Shown piece by piece: positions 21,609-29,962 of a stretch of 33,432 nt of DNA. The stretch is from IMG/VR virus record IMGVR_UViG_3300023210_003947, positions 1 to 33,432 of that record; one strand, 5' to 3'. Position 1 is the first letter of the stretch, and the number at the start of each line of letters is the position of its first letter. The notes under the pieces are model-generated. The model did not search any database and was not told the origin of the DNA. It was given only the letters and a program-made list of their open reading frames with translations. The translations under genes were made by a program, and so were the position numbers. This stretch comes from a virus.

Positions 21609-22628
21609 TTACACCAACTCAAGATTAAAAATTCGTTGCAATTCCCTTCTCTGTCTATTAATTAAGTCAGGAGAGTATGCTTCAATTAAACGTTTAACAT
21701 CGTTTTGATTTGATACGTATAATAAATCCTTAAGAACTGGATCCTTAATTAACTTCTTCTCGGGATCATATTCTATCTGAATAGCAGCAAGACAATTAGA
21801 CGCAAGGGTTTCATAGAACCTGTATGTTGTTACGTTGTCTAGGTGTTCTTCGTCTCCGGTAATAAATGAGACTTTTACTTTATCCAATTGCGCCATTAGG
21901 TCTTCGTGCTTTAACTTCTTCATGAATTCTCCTGGTACCTTATCAGACTTATATCCAATTTTTAGATTGTTTGTATCTGATGGGAAATACTTTCTTAATT
22001 GATTTTCTCTAAAGGATCCTCTTTTATCTCCAAAATATACGAGATCGAATTCTTTTTCAAGTGTTTCGTCGGCAGGTGCAAATATGTCAAATTGTTCCGA
22101 GTTAGTAAATCGTTCCTTAAAGATATAAGTGAACCAATCTACCTGTTGATGGTTTTTAGGTTCGTATCCTAGAAATTGCTCTATATTCTTTCCAGCAAAT
22201 AAGTACGTCGCATTCTCAATAATATTATCCCAAAGTTCAACAGATTCATTACATATATCAAATCGTTCAGATATAGTCTTTGCGTAATTCATTGGTGGAA
22301 TTCGTGGATCATTAATAAGGAAATAAATCTTTCCTTTAAACTTTGCAAGGTTATTACAAATAGTTTCACAATGTTCTCCCATAACTCCTCCGAAGAAATT
22401 AGGCGTAGATAATTGAACGATAACTGCTCCGTATTCTGAGAAATCATTGTCTGTATAGTTATGATAGAAATCAAGATCCTTCATGTTTCTATTCTTATAA
22501 CCTACACAATCAACTTGAGCTCCTTTTTCTTCCATCATTTTCTTGATGAACATTGCTTCTAGTCCTCTATGGTTCTTATCGTTATACGTAAGATTTGCAA
22601 ATACTGATGTTAACGCTATTTTCTTCAT
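21609..22628 (-). CDS. DNA glucosyltransferase-like (T4 beta-glucosyltransferase family)
   Basis: The 339-residue protein follows T4 beta-glucosyltransferase (351 residues) along its length. Matching blocks are an N-terminal MKKIALTSVFAN strand, VQLSTPNFFGG, AKFKGKIYFLINDPRIPP, FDLVYFGDKRGSFRENQL, FITGDEEHLDNVTTYRFYET, LASNCLAAIQIEYDPEKKLI and LLYVSNQNDVKRLIEA. The T4 enzyme moves glucose from UDP-glucose to 5-hydroxymethylcytosine in phage DNA, protecting it from restriction. If the activity is conserved, this phage should carry a hydroxymethylated base; no enzyme making one is in the window, and a different acceptor is possible. It has a TAGTATAATA-type promoter motif and no leader. Confidence 0.85.
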   Translation of the reverse strand: MKKIALTSVFANLTYNDKNHRGLEAMFIKKMMEEKGAQVDCVGYKNRNMKDLDFYHNYTDNDFSEYGAVIVQLSTPNFFGGVMGEHCETICNNLAKFKGKIYFLINDPRIPPMNYAKTISERFDICNESVELWDNIIENATYLFAGKNIEQFLGYEPKNHQQVDWFTYIFKERFTNSEQFDIFAPADETLEKEFDLVYFGDKRGSFRENQLRKYFPSDTNNLKIGYKSDKVPGEFMKKLKHEDLMAQLDKVKVSFITGDEEHLDNVTTYRFYETLASNCLAAIQIEYDPEKKLIKDPVLKDLLYVSNQNDVKRLIEAYSPDLINRQRRELQRIFNLELV

Positions 22629-22630
22629 AA

Positions 22631-22644
22631 TAATATTATACTAA
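22631..22644 (-). promoter_or_regulatory. TAGTATAATA-type promoter motif for glucosyltransferase gene
   Basis: The minus strand reads TTAGTATAATATTA, directly upstream of the ATG at 22628 and next to the stop of the gene upstream. Confidence 0.5.
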
Positions 22645-22923
22645 TTACTTCTTATCTTTTTCATTTATATAATTCTCCAATCCTTGGATATATGCTAATG
22701 CGTCTAATAAGTTATCTTGTTTATGATTGTAAGATTCTCTTGAGAATTTAAGTGAAATTAATGCTTTGAACATATCAGCGCCATCTACTTTATGACCTGT
22801 CATTCCTTGGAATATCATTGCTGCTCTATCCATACCCTCTGAGAATGGTCCGTAATTTCTCTCTGCTTCTTCAGATCGATTATTTACGATATCATCTGCT
22901 AGTTTTAAAATTGATTTATCCAT
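22645..22923 (-). CDS. DUF6378-like protein (92 aa)
   Basis: The 92-residue helical protein has the DUF6378 pattern: RSEEAERNYGPFSEGMDRAA (the RNYG..ENF-type helix), a middle with DMFKALISLKFSRES, and HKQDNLLDALAYIQGLENYI (the H..DN..D..GY end). The family is widespread in phages, with no established function. It has its own TAGTATAAAA-type motif and is followed by the glucosyltransferase gene, suggesting expression with DNA-modification genes. Confidence 0.7.
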   Translation of the reverse strand: MDKSILKLADDIVNNRSEEAERNYGPFSEGMDRAAMIFQGMTGHKVDGADMFKALISLKFSRESYNHKQDNLLDALAYIQGLENYINEKDKK

Positions 22924-22930
22924 AGTTATA

Positions 22931-22941
22931 TTTTATACTAA
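22931..22941 (-). promoter_or_regulatory. TAGTATAAAA-type promoter motif
   Basis: The minus strand reads TTAGTATAAAA, about seven bases before the ATG at 22923. Confidence 0.45.
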
Positions 22942-22971
22942 GTTAATATACTACGTTTTATTGGAAAATAA

Positions 22972-22997
22972 AAAAGCGAACTAAAAAGTTCGCTTTT
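22972..22997 (-). terminator. Terminator after 23020-24903 gene
   Basis: AAAAGCGAAC / GTTCGCTTTT arms with a six-base loop are followed by T residues on the minus strand, just after the stop at 23020. Confidence 0.85.
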
Positions 22998-23019
22998 AAA
23001 TTAATTATGTGTAAAAGAA

Positions 23020-24903
23020 TTATGATCTAAGATACTGAGAAGCTAGATTAGATTCGGCAGTAACTCCTTCGTCTAATTTACCAGATTCCTTATCTTCTAC
23101 TGTTTTCTGAGTTGAAGTAGTTCCGATTGCGTCTTTCTCAGCTTTGTCTGCAACTGTTTTCTGAGTTGAAGTAGTTCCGATTGCGTCTTTCTCAGCTTTG
23201 TCTGCAACTACTTTCTTATCCTTTGGATTAGATCCGGCCTTAGCTCCTTTCTTAGCCAAATAAGCCTTAAGTCCATCATTCATTTTTTTCTTTTCATTAA
23301 CAGTAGGAGCGATTTCTCCTTTAGCTAAATCAATTGTGATATATTCTTCTTTTAGTGTAGAAACTGATTCTTCAATAGAAGTTTTTAATTTCTCTAATGA
23401 AGCTATATCAGATGCATCAACTGATCCAGAACCGATAGTCTCGTCAAGTTTAGCAATAGAACCTTCTAATTTAGCAACATTCTCTAATATTGCAGATTTA
23501 GCTGCTTCCATTTTTCTCTTTTTCTCGATAGACTCATCAATCTTAGTTGCAAATACTGAACTAATATCATACTGAAATTTATCGTTGAAAAAATCAAACA
23601 TTTGATGTTCATCAACCTTACCCCATGTTCTTTGTGCTGAGTTAGGTTTATCGCATATAATGTAATCTCCATTTAATTCCAAAACTGTTGCTTCGGAAAT
23701 AAGTCGGTCATTTGATATATTCTTAATAAATTCAAATGCGTAAATTTTATTAATATTTTCAAAAACATATTCTACTCTTGTCCTAACAGCTGGAGTTTCC
23801 ATTGCTAAAGCTTCAGTTAAATTAATAGAATCTAATCCATCAATCTTAACGTCATTTAGGTAAATATCAAGTCCGTTAGACTCGTTAGTGTTTAATCCAA
23901 TTTTAAAGTTTCTAATCGCGTTACTTTCTACTCCTTCTCTATTTGCAGCCTGTTTAAATCCAAGTGAAGCAAAAGATTCTGCTAGTTGAAATAACTTTGG
24001 AAATTTACTGGCAACGAAATCAGGATCCATAGTAGCGATTGTAAATCCTTCGTTAATATGAACTTCACTTTCATTACCACTAAGTTTAGTAGATTCTGAA
24101 ATCTTAATGAATCTATTATCTGCATAGGTTAATATTCCATTTTTAAGTTTTTGAGATGGTGCAATTAAATTAGTAATTCTAGTATCAACGTTTCCGCCTC
24201 CTAATGTAAATCCTGAATCCTTTTTAGATTCTGTAATTTTTAGGTTGTTTACTAGATTAGCAACTAGTGGTAATTGAGATTCACCGTGTCTTAAGTTAAT
24301 AATATCAGAGCTGTATTTGTTTTCAGCAAGTGATTTCTTTAACGAATTAGCGATATCATCATATATTGGAGATTTAACATTTTCCATAAGTTGGATAGTG
24401 TTCAAAACCTCAAAGTCAGAAGCTTTATTCTCTAATATTGAATTTATTTGATCAACTACAGTTTTAACTGAGCTCTCATGAACGTGCTTACTAAATTCAT
24501 TTATAAAAGAAGGATATAATTGAAATTCAGAGGTGCCATTAGAAATCTGTGAAGCGAACGTATCTACTTGAGATTTAATAATTGGATTTGAATAAGCATT
24601 TGATTCTCTAATAAGCCCTAACTTGCTAGTTAAATCTCCTACTTTACTCATTTCGTAAAGAACTGAGTCTACCGTTCTATCTTTCTTCGAAAATTGAGAA
24701 AGCATATTTTTAATTTTATTATTGTTTAAGTGTTCATTGACCCCATTAAGAGATTCTTTTAGTTGAACATATATGTTATCATAGCTTTCATTACTTATAA
24801 TCGATTTAGTTGTCGATTCGATAACTAACTTTATTAGAGTGTTCTCGTTTAGTTTAGAATCATTCTTTAATTCAAGTAATACGCCGTTTACGAAATCCTT
24901 CAT
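23020..24903 (-). CDS. Large leader-bearing virion/assembly protein (627 aa)
   Basis: It starts MKDFVNGVLLELKNDSKLNE, a leader-like segment ending in Leu-Asn-Glu. Further I-N-E sites occur inside (FINEFSKHV, EVHINEGFTIA), so a prohead protease could cut it several times. The body is long, helical and Asn/Ser-rich. A coiled-coil stretch (ILENVAKLEGSIAKLDETIG) precedes a low-complexity tail holding two identical 18-residue repeats (KTVADKAEKDAIGTTSTQ). It has no membrane segment and no recognised domain. A head-core, internal or ejection protein is the best guess. It has a full late-type promoter motif and its own terminator. Confidence 0.65.
   Translation of the reverse strand: MKDFVNGVLLELKNDSKLNENTLIKLVIESTTKSIISNESYDNIYVQLKESLNGVNEHLNNNKIKNMLSQFSKKDRTVDSVLYEMSKVGDLTSKLGLIRESNAYSNPIIKSQVDTFASQISNGTSEFQLYPSFINEFSKHVHESSVKTVVDQINSILENKASDFEVLNTIQLMENVKSPIYDDIANSLKKSLAENKYSSDIINLRHGESQLPLVANLVNNLKITESKKDSGFTLGGGNVDTRITNLIAPSQKLKNGILTYADNRFIKISESTKLSGNESEVHINEGFTIATMDPDFVASKFPKLFQLAESFASLGFKQAANREGVESNAIRNFKIGLNTNESNGLDIYLNDVKIDGLDSINLTEALAMETPAVRTRVEYVFENINKIYAFEFIKNISNDRLISEATVLELNGDYIICDKPNSAQRTWGKVDEHQMFDFFNDKFQYDISSVFATKIDESIEKKRKMEAAKSAILENVAKLEGSIAKLDETIGSGSVDASDIASLEKLKTSIEESVSTLKEEYITIDLAKGEIAPTVNEKKKMNDGLKAYLAKKGAKAGSNPKDKKVVADKAEKDAIGTTSTQKTVADKAEKDAIGTTSTQKTVEDKESGKLDEGVTAESNLASQYLRS
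23099..23206. repeat. Two perfect 54-bp tandem repeats
   Basis: Positions 23099-23152 and 23153-23206 are identical by eye. The length is a multiple of three, so the repeat duplicates 18 residues in the C-terminal tail of the 627-residue protein without breaking the frame. Identity at silent positions suggests a recent duplication. Confidence 0.9.
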
Positions 24904-24917
24904 TTCAGTGCAAATTA

Positions 24918-24933
24918 TTTTTTATTATTTATC
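24918..24933 (-). promoter_or_regulatory. Late-type promoter motif for 24903 gene
   Basis: The minus strand reads GATAAATAATAAAAAA, 14 bases before the ATG, overlapping the stop of the upstream gene. Confidence 0.6.
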
Positions 24934-26962
24934 AGTTCCTTTTTATCTTTTTAGCTAAATTAGAGAAGACCGTCGGATTCTTAGATTTCTTACCTGCATT
25001 CGATACGCTAGTTTTAATTTTCTTAGGACTAGGCATTCCAATTCTATTTACAACAGAAGGCGAGGCCTTCTTCTTAATTACAGAATTTCTAGATAAATTG
25101 AATTTCTTTTTGTCAGCATCTAATGATAATTTAGCAATTTTAGCTTCGAGGGCAGAGATTGCAGCATCTCTATTTTCTCTTTCATCACCTTCAATCGTAG
25201 CTGCTTCAACTGCCGCATCAACATCTGCCTGTTGTGCAGGCTTTCTCCATTCTCCAGTGTACATTAACGTTTCATCTCCTAATTGAGAAACTGAAGTTAT
25301 GTATACTGTTCTATTTGATGACGACATTATATTTTCACTATCATTCTTATTAACGTTGAATAACAACTCTCCTGTTGAATAGTTTTCAAGCTTATCACTA
25401 TTTGAACTATCTACCTTTACTTTGCCTCCGTCTAATTCAAATACTAATCTAAATTTAGCTTTATTTAGGTTAAGATCTAGCGGTATTGCTTTCTTACCTA
25501 CGATGTTAAACATTTTAAGTTTTATCGCATTATCAAATGGCGACATTATGAATCTAAGATCTCCGGGTCCAAATATTACTTCATCTGCTTGATCCTTAAG
25601 TTTAACACTTCCACTTCCATTTGAAATTGATATATTATTATTACTGAAGAATACAGGAACGTATTCAACTGAACTAACTGTAGTTTTTTTAGATTCTACT
25701 TCTCCTTCAAACCCTGGAGCAAAGGTAGGCTCAATGAATAAATTAGTTGCTTCGAAGTTCTTTTTAATTATCTTATTGTATACCACTTGAGATTGAGGCT
25801 CATCTGACAGTGGAATAGTTGTTAATTTTTTTCCGTATTTCTTTGGAGATAACAAGTTGAACGATGCTTCTCTAATTATTTGTTCTCCGTTTAGTCTATT
25901 AGTTAGTCGGCTTAAAAGATCAATCGACATACTAACGGCGGTACCTGCATTCTTAAGAATTGGTCTAAATACTAACGGTTCATCCCAGTTATCTTCTTGA
26001 AATATAATTTGCCTAGTTGTATTAACGAATGAGCTTCCGATTTGTTCAAATATACTAAGTTGGTGGATAATTATCCAATCATTGCTTGGATTTCGTTTAT
26101 TAAGTATTGATATTAATTCTTCAGGAAATCCTGCGTTATATGTTAAGTAATATTCTATAAAATCTCCATCTGTTGCTTCGTTGATATACGTGCCAACTGT
26201 ATCAAATTCGTTAGTTTGAGATACTGAAGCTTCATGATTATCTGAAATAGTAAATACATCGTATTTAACGTTAACATTAGTTGATAGTTTTTCTCGCGTG
26301 GCACATTCAGATAAATTAATATATATAGGAGAGTTGGTTATAAATCCAGTAGATCCTCCAGTTCCGTTCGGAGTAATGTTGGCAGCAAACGTCGTAGATT
26401 GATTTAATGCAGTATTATACTCTTCATTAATATTCTTAATTGATGGAACCTTGATATCTACGTATCTATCATATAGTGAATCGGATAAGAATAAAGGTTT
26501 AGAATTAAATGTAATTAGCTCGGCAATAGTTTCAGGAGCAAGTAGTATGTTTGCGAATAAGAAATTCTCACCGTTGTTTTGTTTTTGTCTAATACTCAAA
26601 AGTATTGCTTCAAATCCTTCAAAATCAAATCCCGCAATAAAGTGAAATCTTACTTGATCATATACTACATTATATCCGTTAATAGGAGTCTCGGTTATTG
26701 CATCATCAAAATCAATATAATTTGGAATCTTTTCAGAATCAATATACGCTACCTTATTATTTCCAATAGGGACTACTGTTAGATCCTTAATGTTTTTAGT
26801 AGACGAGTATGAACTGTCTGTGTTAAATATTTGAGCAGTTTCTGCGGTTGTATTTGATAGTAAAACCACATCTTCACTTAGGAAATTGCTTGAACCTAAT
26901 GGTTCGAACATATATTCAACTAAACAATATTGAGTTAAACTTATAAATCTACTTTGTGTCAT
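24932..26962 (-). CDS. Large putative structural protein (676 aa)
   Basis: The protein starts MTQSRFISLTQYCLVEYMFE with no leader. It is beta-rich, with many Asn/Ser/Thr residues and few cysteines, and has Gly-rich turns (PNGTGGSTGFITNSPIYINL) of the kind common in tail or baseplate proteins. The last 120 residues are a charged helix (ISALEAKIAKLSLDADKKK) and a very basic tail (SPKKIKTSVSNAGKKSKN). I do not recognise a family. It is followed directly by the late-type unit at 24903 and preceded by the membrane-protein genes. A virion role is inferred from composition and position. Confidence 0.6.
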   Translation of the reverse strand: MTQSRFISLTQYCLVEYMFEPLGSSNFLSEDVVLLSNTTAETAQIFNTDSSYSSTKNIKDLTVVPIGNNKVAYIDSEKIPNYIDFDDAITETPINGYNVVYDQVRFHFIAGFDFEGFEAILLSIRQKQNNGENFLFANILLAPETIAELITFNSKPLFLSDSLYDRYVDIKVPSIKNINEEYNTALNQSTTFAANITPNGTGGSTGFITNSPIYINLSECATREKLSTNVNVKYDVFTISDNHEASVSQTNEFDTVGTYINEATDGDFIEYYLTYNAGFPEELISILNKRNPSNDWIIIHQLSIFEQIGSSFVNTTRQIIFQEDNWDEPLVFRPILKNAGTAVSMSIDLLSRLTNRLNGEQIIREASFNLLSPKKYGKKLTTIPLSDEPQSQVVYNKIIKKNFEATNLFIEPTFAPGFEGEVESKKTTVSSVEYVPVFFSNNNISISNGSGSVKLKDQADEVIFGPGDLRFIMSPFDNAIKLKMFNIVGKKAIPLDLNLNKAKFRLVFELDGGKVKVDSSNSDKLENYSTGELLFNVNKNDSENIMSSSNRTVYITSVSQLGDETLMYTGEWRKPAQQADVDAAVEAATIEGDERENRDAAISALEAKIAKLSLDADKKKFNLSRNSVIKKKASPSVVNRIGMPSPKKIKTSVSNAGKKSKNPTVFSNLAKKIKRN

Positions 26963-26966
26963 TATG

Positions 26967-26977
26967 TTTTATACTTT
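26967..26977 (-). promoter_or_regulatory. Possible TAGTATAATA-like promoter motif
   Basis: The minus strand reads AAAGTATAAAA, four bases before the ATG at 26962. It matches the second promoter class in six to seven core positions only. Confidence 0.3.
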
Positions 26978-27757
26978 TTATAACCCGAAAGGGCTGAATA
27001 ATTTTTTGATAGGCTTATTTAAATTATAAGTTACATTGAATCCTACGGTAACTCCATAACTTACAGTTCCTCCTCCAAACACAATACCATATCCTATTGA
27101 TGGGCCTATTACAACTGCACTTTCATTTGATTGAACCATTTTCTTATCTATAATTGCTCCTTGTATATCAGTTGCGATAAATCCTGGATAATCCGATGTT
27201 ATGAATATTTCGTAATTATCTTTACCTTCCTTAAGTCCAGTTGTTAACTTTAACCCAAATGTATTTGTATTGATACTTGTGAGTGCGTTAGATACAGTTC
27301 CATTATCAAAATCAAACACGGTGGTCCCTGCCATTTTCTGATAATTACCTACACTGAACGTTGAATCATATTCCCAATCTAATTTAAAAGTATTAGAATC
27401 TATTTTAGTAACAAATGTTTCAACCTCAATTGTATCGTGTACTATTCTAGTCTTAATTAAATAAACAATTTTAGGGTTGTCCTTAAGGTACTTTACTTCA
27501 TCATATAGTTCTTTATTAATATCCTTTAATTCCTTCTTAGATGCAATCAAGGCGCTCTTCTCGTGAACTAGAGATCCGTTCTTCTTCTCATATGTAGTTA
27601 CACTGTCTAATAATGCAGCCTGATTCATGTTAATAATCGCAACTTCGCTACCTAAGTTAGATGTACTATTACATTGTCGTAATAATAGAATGACAACTAC
27701 TATGATCACAATCATTAGGATTGTGTTTAGATTGATCTGCTTTAGTTTTTCTAACAA
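26978..27757 (-). CDS. Membrane-anchored coiled-coil protein with Gly-rich C-terminus (259 aa)
   Basis: An N-terminal transmembrane helix (TILMIVIIVVVILLLRQC) is followed by a coiled coil (SLVHEKSALIASKKELKDIN, residues about 60-95). A beta-rich domain comes next, ending in a Gly-rich, barrel-like C-terminus (GPSIGYGIVFGGGTVSYGVT, then VGFNVTYNL). Proteins of this design are common in Bacteroidota phages; an envelope-spanning or spanin-like role has been my working guess, not a known function. It follows the 79-residue coiled-coil gene with no gap, so the two are probably partners. Confidence 0.6.
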   Translation of the reverse strand: MLEKLKQINLNTILMIVIIVVVILLLRQCNSTSNLGSEVAIINMNQAALLDSVTTYEKKNGSLVHEKSALIASKKELKDINKELYDEVKYLKDNPKIVYLIKTRIVHDTIEVETFVTKIDSNTFKLDWEYDSTFSVGNYQKMAGTTVFDFDNGTVSNALTSINTNTFGLKLTTGLKEGKDNYEIFITSDYPGFIATDIQGAIIDKKMVQSNESAVVIGPSIGYGIVFGGGTVSYGVTVGFNVTYNLNKPIKKLFSPFGL

Positions 27758-27997
27758 TTATGAGTTTATTATTTTCTTTAGAAGGGCGTGGGTTAACTTT
27801 TCACCTGTCTCGCTCTCTATTTTATTTATTAGGGATATCTCAGATTCTCTTAAATATTTAAGTTCATCACTTACTTGGTTTTTCTTGTTTATTATATTTT
27901 CCATTTCAACTTCAAGAAAATTTATTTTATCATATACCTCTCCGTATGATTCTGTTATACTCTTTAATTTATTCTTATCTTCTGTTGTAATATTCAT
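27758..27997 (-). CDS. Coiled-coil protein (79 aa)
   Basis: The 79-residue protein is almost entirely helical and charged with heptad-like spacing (YDKINFLEVEMENIINKKNQ, then DELKYLRESEISLINKI). It has no signal peptide or membrane segment. It starts one base after the stop of the I-N-E-rich protein gene and ends directly against the membrane-anchored coiled-coil gene. A small assembly or linker protein is plausible; the family is unknown. Confidence 0.55.
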   Translation of the reverse strand: MNITTEDKNKLKSITESYGEVYDKINFLEVEMENIINKKNQVSDELKYLRESEISLINKIESETGEKLTHALLKKIINS

Positions 27998-27998
27998 A

Positions 27999-29936
27999 TT
28001 AATCTATAATTTTAACATCGAGTGGACCAGCTAACGCATTTTCTATCTTTCTAAGTCTAGCAACTACTTCCGACATGTCTATATTAGTTGGCGATACCTG
28101 AGTTGACGTGTTTGATGTATCAGTATTAGATACCGAAGACGGTGCTTCAGGTTTAGATTCCACAGGGGTATCCGCTTTAATAGGTTCAACTTCTGTTAAT
28201 TTAACATCATCTTCTTCAGGTGAATCTGGGGTATTAATAGGAGCTATTTTTTTATCTATTCCTAATTTAGATTTTGTAACCTCAATTGCATTTCCTATTT
28301 TATCCTTAATCTTATTTTTTGCTCCTTCTAGAAACTTAGGTGATTTATCTACGTTTAGCGATGATTTAATTGATTCTGAACTTTCGTCAATTTCATTTAT
28401 TACACTATTATCACTTTCATTTACTACAGATCCATCCACATTGTTAATACTAGATTCTGAACTTTCGTCAATTTCATTTATTACACTATTATCTTCTTCA
28501 CTGATTGAAGTTGGTTTCGCGTTCCCCTTTCTTAAAAAATCCAAAGTTGCACTTATATCGTCTTGTGTAAATGAGCTTCCTGCTATATTATTTGCGATAT
28601 TTACATTTTTATCTTGAGGTGTGTCATTTATTCCAGTAACAGGAGGAATGTCATCACTAGTCGCAACATTAGGTCCAGCGAGGTCATCTCTATCTCCTAT
28701 TTCATTAATTACAGAATTAGAAGATTCAACTGTTTCATTAATTACAGAATTAGAAGATTCAACTGTTTCATTTATTACGGTAATATCTCCTTCTATATTT
28801 TGAGCGAGGTCAGTAGATGTAGGTTCTTCATTAATAACCTCTCCACTTTCATCATTGATAGTACCTGCGGTATATTCAGCTTCGGTAGTATCTAATTTTT
28901 CCTGTGCAACCTCATTTTGATTTGTAATATTACTTACTTCATTTATTGAATTCTCTACAATATCATTAAATACATCTCCTTGTTTTGCTACATCTGTATA
29001 TTCATTTATATTAATAACACCGTCGCTATTAGTATCAAAAGTAGATTTATCTGCAGGTTCATTAATTGGAGCTGGCGGAACTACTTCAGTAAAATTATCA
29101 GATTGTTCACTTACATCTGCTGGAACTACTGTGCCGTCAGATTTAGGAGTTTCTTCTTTTTCAAGTGCAGGAGTGGCCGATTCAACGCTAGATGTTTCAG
29201 TTTCAATGCCTACTGTGCCGTCTCCTTCATTTATTGGTCCATCTTCAGATCCGTCTTGTGATTCTGTTTCTTCTACTTCATTAATTGGAGCTGCTTCCTC
29301 GTTAATTGGAGCAGTTTCCGTATCGTTGATTGGAGCAGTTTCCTCTTCAACTTTCCCATTTGGTCCAGCTTCAGTTAATGCTGCTATGAATTCAGAAGAA
29401 TTAACTACTTGACGTGGAGCTTCATTGTAAATATCATCACGGTTCATACCACTCGAACCAAGTATACCTTGAAGCTCAGTTGGAAATTTTAGAAATTGTT
29501 TCCAGTTTTTATCATTTTCACCTGTAAACAATCCCCTAATTCTATTAAGAAGATATTCAGAACCCTTTGTTTTTTTATCCTTTTCACTAGCGACGCTATT
29601 TTCTGCACTCGCTACATCTTCAATTGAGTCACTTAACCTTATTAGCCGTTTTAATTTTTTATCAAGGTCATCATCGAATCCTATTAAGTCCTGATATTCA
29701 GGACTATCTTTTTGGTTTAACGATGTTACTCCAACTGCTCCACCTCCTGCAGGAAACACAGCAGTAAAGTTTTTCTCTTCTGAAAGCATTGTGAATTCAG
29801 CCAATAGGAACGGATATAGTTCTTCCCACTCGGCAAGCTCAGCTTGCTTTTTAATAAGATGGTCCTGGGCCCTAGCAATATACTTATCTGCTTTCTCATT
29901 AAACTTTGAATCGTATGCACTTAATATTTCACTCAC
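27999..29936 (-). CDS. I-N-E repeat protein, possible prohead-protease polyprotein (645 aa)
   Basis: It starts at GTG 29936, 11 bases after a late-type motif: MSEILSAYDSKFNEKADK, with Phe-Asn-Glu. Residues about 15-190 are a helical, folded-looking domain (RLIRLSDSIEDVASAENSVA, KNWKQFLKFPTELQGIL). From about 200 to 560 the sequence is acidic and low in complexity and carries about twelve Ile-Asn-Glu motifs in varied contexts (APINEEAAPINEVEE, SNSVINETVES twice, DNSVINEIDESSES twice). A basic helix follows (GAKNKIKDKIGNAIEVTKSK), then a Ser/Thr-rich tail and a final coiled coil (MSEVVARLRKIENALAGPLD). If I-N-E is the prohead-protease site, the middle would be cut into many small peptides, as T4 core proteins gp22 and gp67 are. 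A scaffold role is the simplest reading. Confidence 0.65.
   Translation of the reverse strand: MSEILSAYDSKFNEKADKYIARAQDHLIKKQAELAEWEELYPFLLAEFTMLSEEKNFTAVFPAGGGAVGVTSLNQKDSPEYQDLIGFDDDLDKKLKRLIRLSDSIEDVASAENSVASEKDKKTKGSEYLLNRIRGLFTGENDKNWKQFLKFPTELQGILGSSGMNRDDIYNEAPRQVVNSSEFIAALTEAGPNGKVEEETAPINDTETAPINEEAAPINEVEETESQDGSEDGPINEGDGTVGIETETSSVESATPALEKEETPKSDGTVVPADVSEQSDNFTEVVPPAPINEPADKSTFDTNSDGVININEYTDVAKQGDVFNDIVENSINEVSNITNQNEVAQEKLDTTEAEYTAGTINDESGEVINEEPTSTDLAQNIEGDITVINETVESSNSVINETVESSNSVINEIGDRDDLAGPNVATSDDIPPVTGINDTPQDKNVNIANNIAGSSFTQDDISATLDFLRKGNAKPTSISEEDNSVINEIDESSESSINNVDGSVVNESDNSVINEIDESSESIKSSLNVDKSPKFLEGAKNKIKDKIGNAIEVTKSKLGIDKKIAPINTPDSPEEDDVKLTEVEPIKADTPVESKPEAPSSVSNTDTSNTSTQVSPTNIDMSEVVARLRKIENALAGPLDVKIID
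28372..28493. repeat. Two 41-bp direct repeats inside I-N-E tract
   Basis: Positions 28372-28412 and 28453-28493 are identical by eye and encode the same acidic VINEIDESSES-type segment. The spacer of 40 bases encodes a related unit (VVNESD). Confidence 0.8.
28701..28766. repeat. Two perfect 33-bp tandem repeats inside I-N-E tract
   Basis: Positions 28701-28733 and 28734-28766 are identical and each encodes an 11-residue unit with one I-N-E motif; a partial third copy follows. They show how the motif number has grown by in-frame duplication. Confidence 0.85.
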
Positions 29937-29947
29937 GTAACTGAATC

Positions 29948-29962
29948 TTTTTATTATTTATT
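29948..29962 (-). promoter_or_regulatory. Late-type promoter motif for I-N-E repeat gene
   Basis: The minus strand reads AATAAATAATAAAAA, 11 bases before the GTG start at 29936 and overlapping the 3' end of the gene upstream. Confidence 0.6.

Noticed and set aside
27627-28034. A 135-codon plus-strand frame with hydrophobic character
   Set aside because: It is antisense to three tightly packed minus-strand genes; its hydrophobicity comes from complementing Lys/Glu-rich coiled-coil codons.
28372-28766. Regularly spaced repeats considered as a CRISPR array
   Set aside because: Units are tandem or separated by related coding sequence, are in frame, and encode acidic peptides; there are no unique spacers and no cas genes.
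28108-29412. Several long plus-strand frames (28108-28617, 28614-28895, 28980-29261, 29131-29412)
   Set aside because: They are the reverse complement of the low-complexity I-N-E region, with repetitive Ser/Ile or Arg/Phe-rich translations; they are shadows of the real gene.
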